A stretch of DNA of 64,000 bases from JARBAU01 sp029237525 (GTDB lineage Archaea > Thermoproteota > Nitrososphaeria > Nitrososphaerales > Nitrososphaeraceae). A model generated the notes under the pieces. It did no database searches. It was not told the DNA's origin and saw nothing but the letters and a program-made list of their open reading frames with translations. This document shows, one piece after another, positions 63,538-64,000 of this stretch (the first letter of the stretch is position 1; each line of letters begins with the position of its first letter). Location: contig DATBKT010000087.1 in assembly GCA_036555705.1 (NCBI GenBank), positions 197,488 to 261,487 of the forward strand, in the 5' to 3' direction. Position numbers and translations under genes: made by a program.

Positions 63538-63954
63538 TTAGTTGACAGATAAGCCAGCGCCGCCCATTGGACCGTTACCGCCGCCCATTGGACCGTTACC
63601 ATCGTGTTCGTCATTTTGTCCATGATGCTGTTCGTCATCGTGTCCATGATCTTTTCCGTCATCGTGTCCATGATCTGGCATGTGATTGTCATTGTGTCCA
63701 CTGAAACCAGATCCTTGTGTAGCTGCTACTGCAGCTGCGTTATTTTTGCCTTGAATTTGTGATGCTGAATTTTGGCAGTCTACTCTAAATGGCAATGGAC
63801 CGTTACCACAGCTGTTTTGTTGGTATAAATTTTGAGTTGTTCTCTTATAGTGTCCGCCTGCAAATGCGTTACTTGGATTCATGGCCGATGTTGTGATTAA
63901 CAATGCTGCAACTATTGCTATAGCAGCTATTGCGAAACCAGTTTTGTTGTTCAT
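63538..63954 (-). CDS. Small secreted protein, 'CGNGPLP' family member C with His/Asp tail
   Basis: The 138-residue precursor begins 'MNNKTGFAIAAIAIVAALLI' (signal peptide, ending near 'NAFAG'). The shared core 'NSCGNGPLPFRVDCQNSASQ' with 'IQGKNNAAAVAATQ' follows, and the tail is rich in His, Asp and Gly ('HDDGKDHGHDDEQHHGQNDE', then two 'GNGPMGG' units). The tail looks able to bind divalent metals. Same family as the genes at 34.8 and 52.9 kb; the DNA coding for the tail is repetitive. Confidence 0.72.
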   Translation of the reverse strand: MNNKTGFAIAAIAIVAALLITTSAMNPSNAFAGGHYKRTTQNLYQQNSCGNGPLPFRVDCQNSASQIQGKNNAAAVAATQGSGFSGHNDNHMPDHGHDDGKDHGHDDEQHHGQNDEHDGNGPMGGGNGPMGGAGLSVN

Positions 63955-64000
63955 ATTATATTTCTCTATTTACAAAATAATATGATAGTTTATCTGCATT

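Noticed and set aside
1..64000. tRNA genes, CRISPR arrays, insertion sequences, prophage genes
   Set aside because: Looked for T-loop motifs, regularly spaced repeats and transposase or integrase motifs; none seen in the parts read. A covariance search would be more sensitive for tRNAs.

Overview
The window looks like chromosome from an ammonia-oxidising archaeon of the Nitrososphaeria (Thaumarchaeota), probably a terrestrial Nitrososphaera/Nitrosocosmicus-type genome. Evidence: low GC, archaeal information-processing genes (Rpo7, Spt4, S8e, S30e, tRNA-splicing endonuclease EndA, the KH/beta-CASP nuclease aCPSF1/FttA), archaeal TATA boxes about 25 nt upstream of many start codons (leaderless mRNAs), TRAM and ScpA/ScpB proteins, and secreted cupredoxins. 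The genus is an inference; no rRNA, tRNA, CRISPR array, IS element or prophage was seen.

Layout. 0-14 kb is mostly biosynthesis: a YHS protein, an alcohol dehydrogenase with an LsrF-like aldolase, ilvB-ilvN-leuB, dephospho-CoA kinase with an Mrp/Nbp35 Fe-S carrier, rpo7-spt4, and the NAD pathway (nadC, nadA, aspartate dehydrogenase) around rps30e. 14-29 kb holds a TRAM protein, a fused double SDR, endA, homoserine dehydrogenase, a TauE-type exporter, aCPSF1, an ArsR-type regulator, a UDP-GlcNAc 2-epimerase, a site-2 protease, scpA-scpB and rps8e. 29-44 kb holds secreted RTX/cupredoxin proteins, an LhgO-like flavoenzyme, a small winged-helix protein, an NRAMP metal transporter behind two operator-like repeats, a cupredoxin, and carA-carB. 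44-64 kb is gene-sparse: a 1080-residue secreted multidomain protein, PspA, a phasin-like protein, three members of one small secreted protein family (two nearby, one at 34.8 kb), a structured RNA candidate, a C2H2 zinc-finger protein, a glycosyltransferase, an AbrB protein, a rhodanese and two alpha/beta hydrolases.

The strongest unusual observation is in carB. The conserved N-terminus 'GEAGE|FDYSG' is interrupted by exactly 32 nt containing an in-frame stop, and the flanks fold into a bulge-helix-bulge whose expected cut sites remove those 32 nt and restore the frame. This is a candidate protein-coding archaeal intron, and the splicing endonuclease EndA is encoded in the same window. A second cluster of anomalies also sits at gene starts. 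The C2H2 zinc-finger gene needs a +1 shift at 'GTT TAG' preceded by a Shine-Dalgarno-like stretch, and leuB and aspartate dehydrogenase have conserved N-termini upstream of any ATG/GTG/TTG. Many very small genes (under 60 codons), several of them zinc-binding, are also described.
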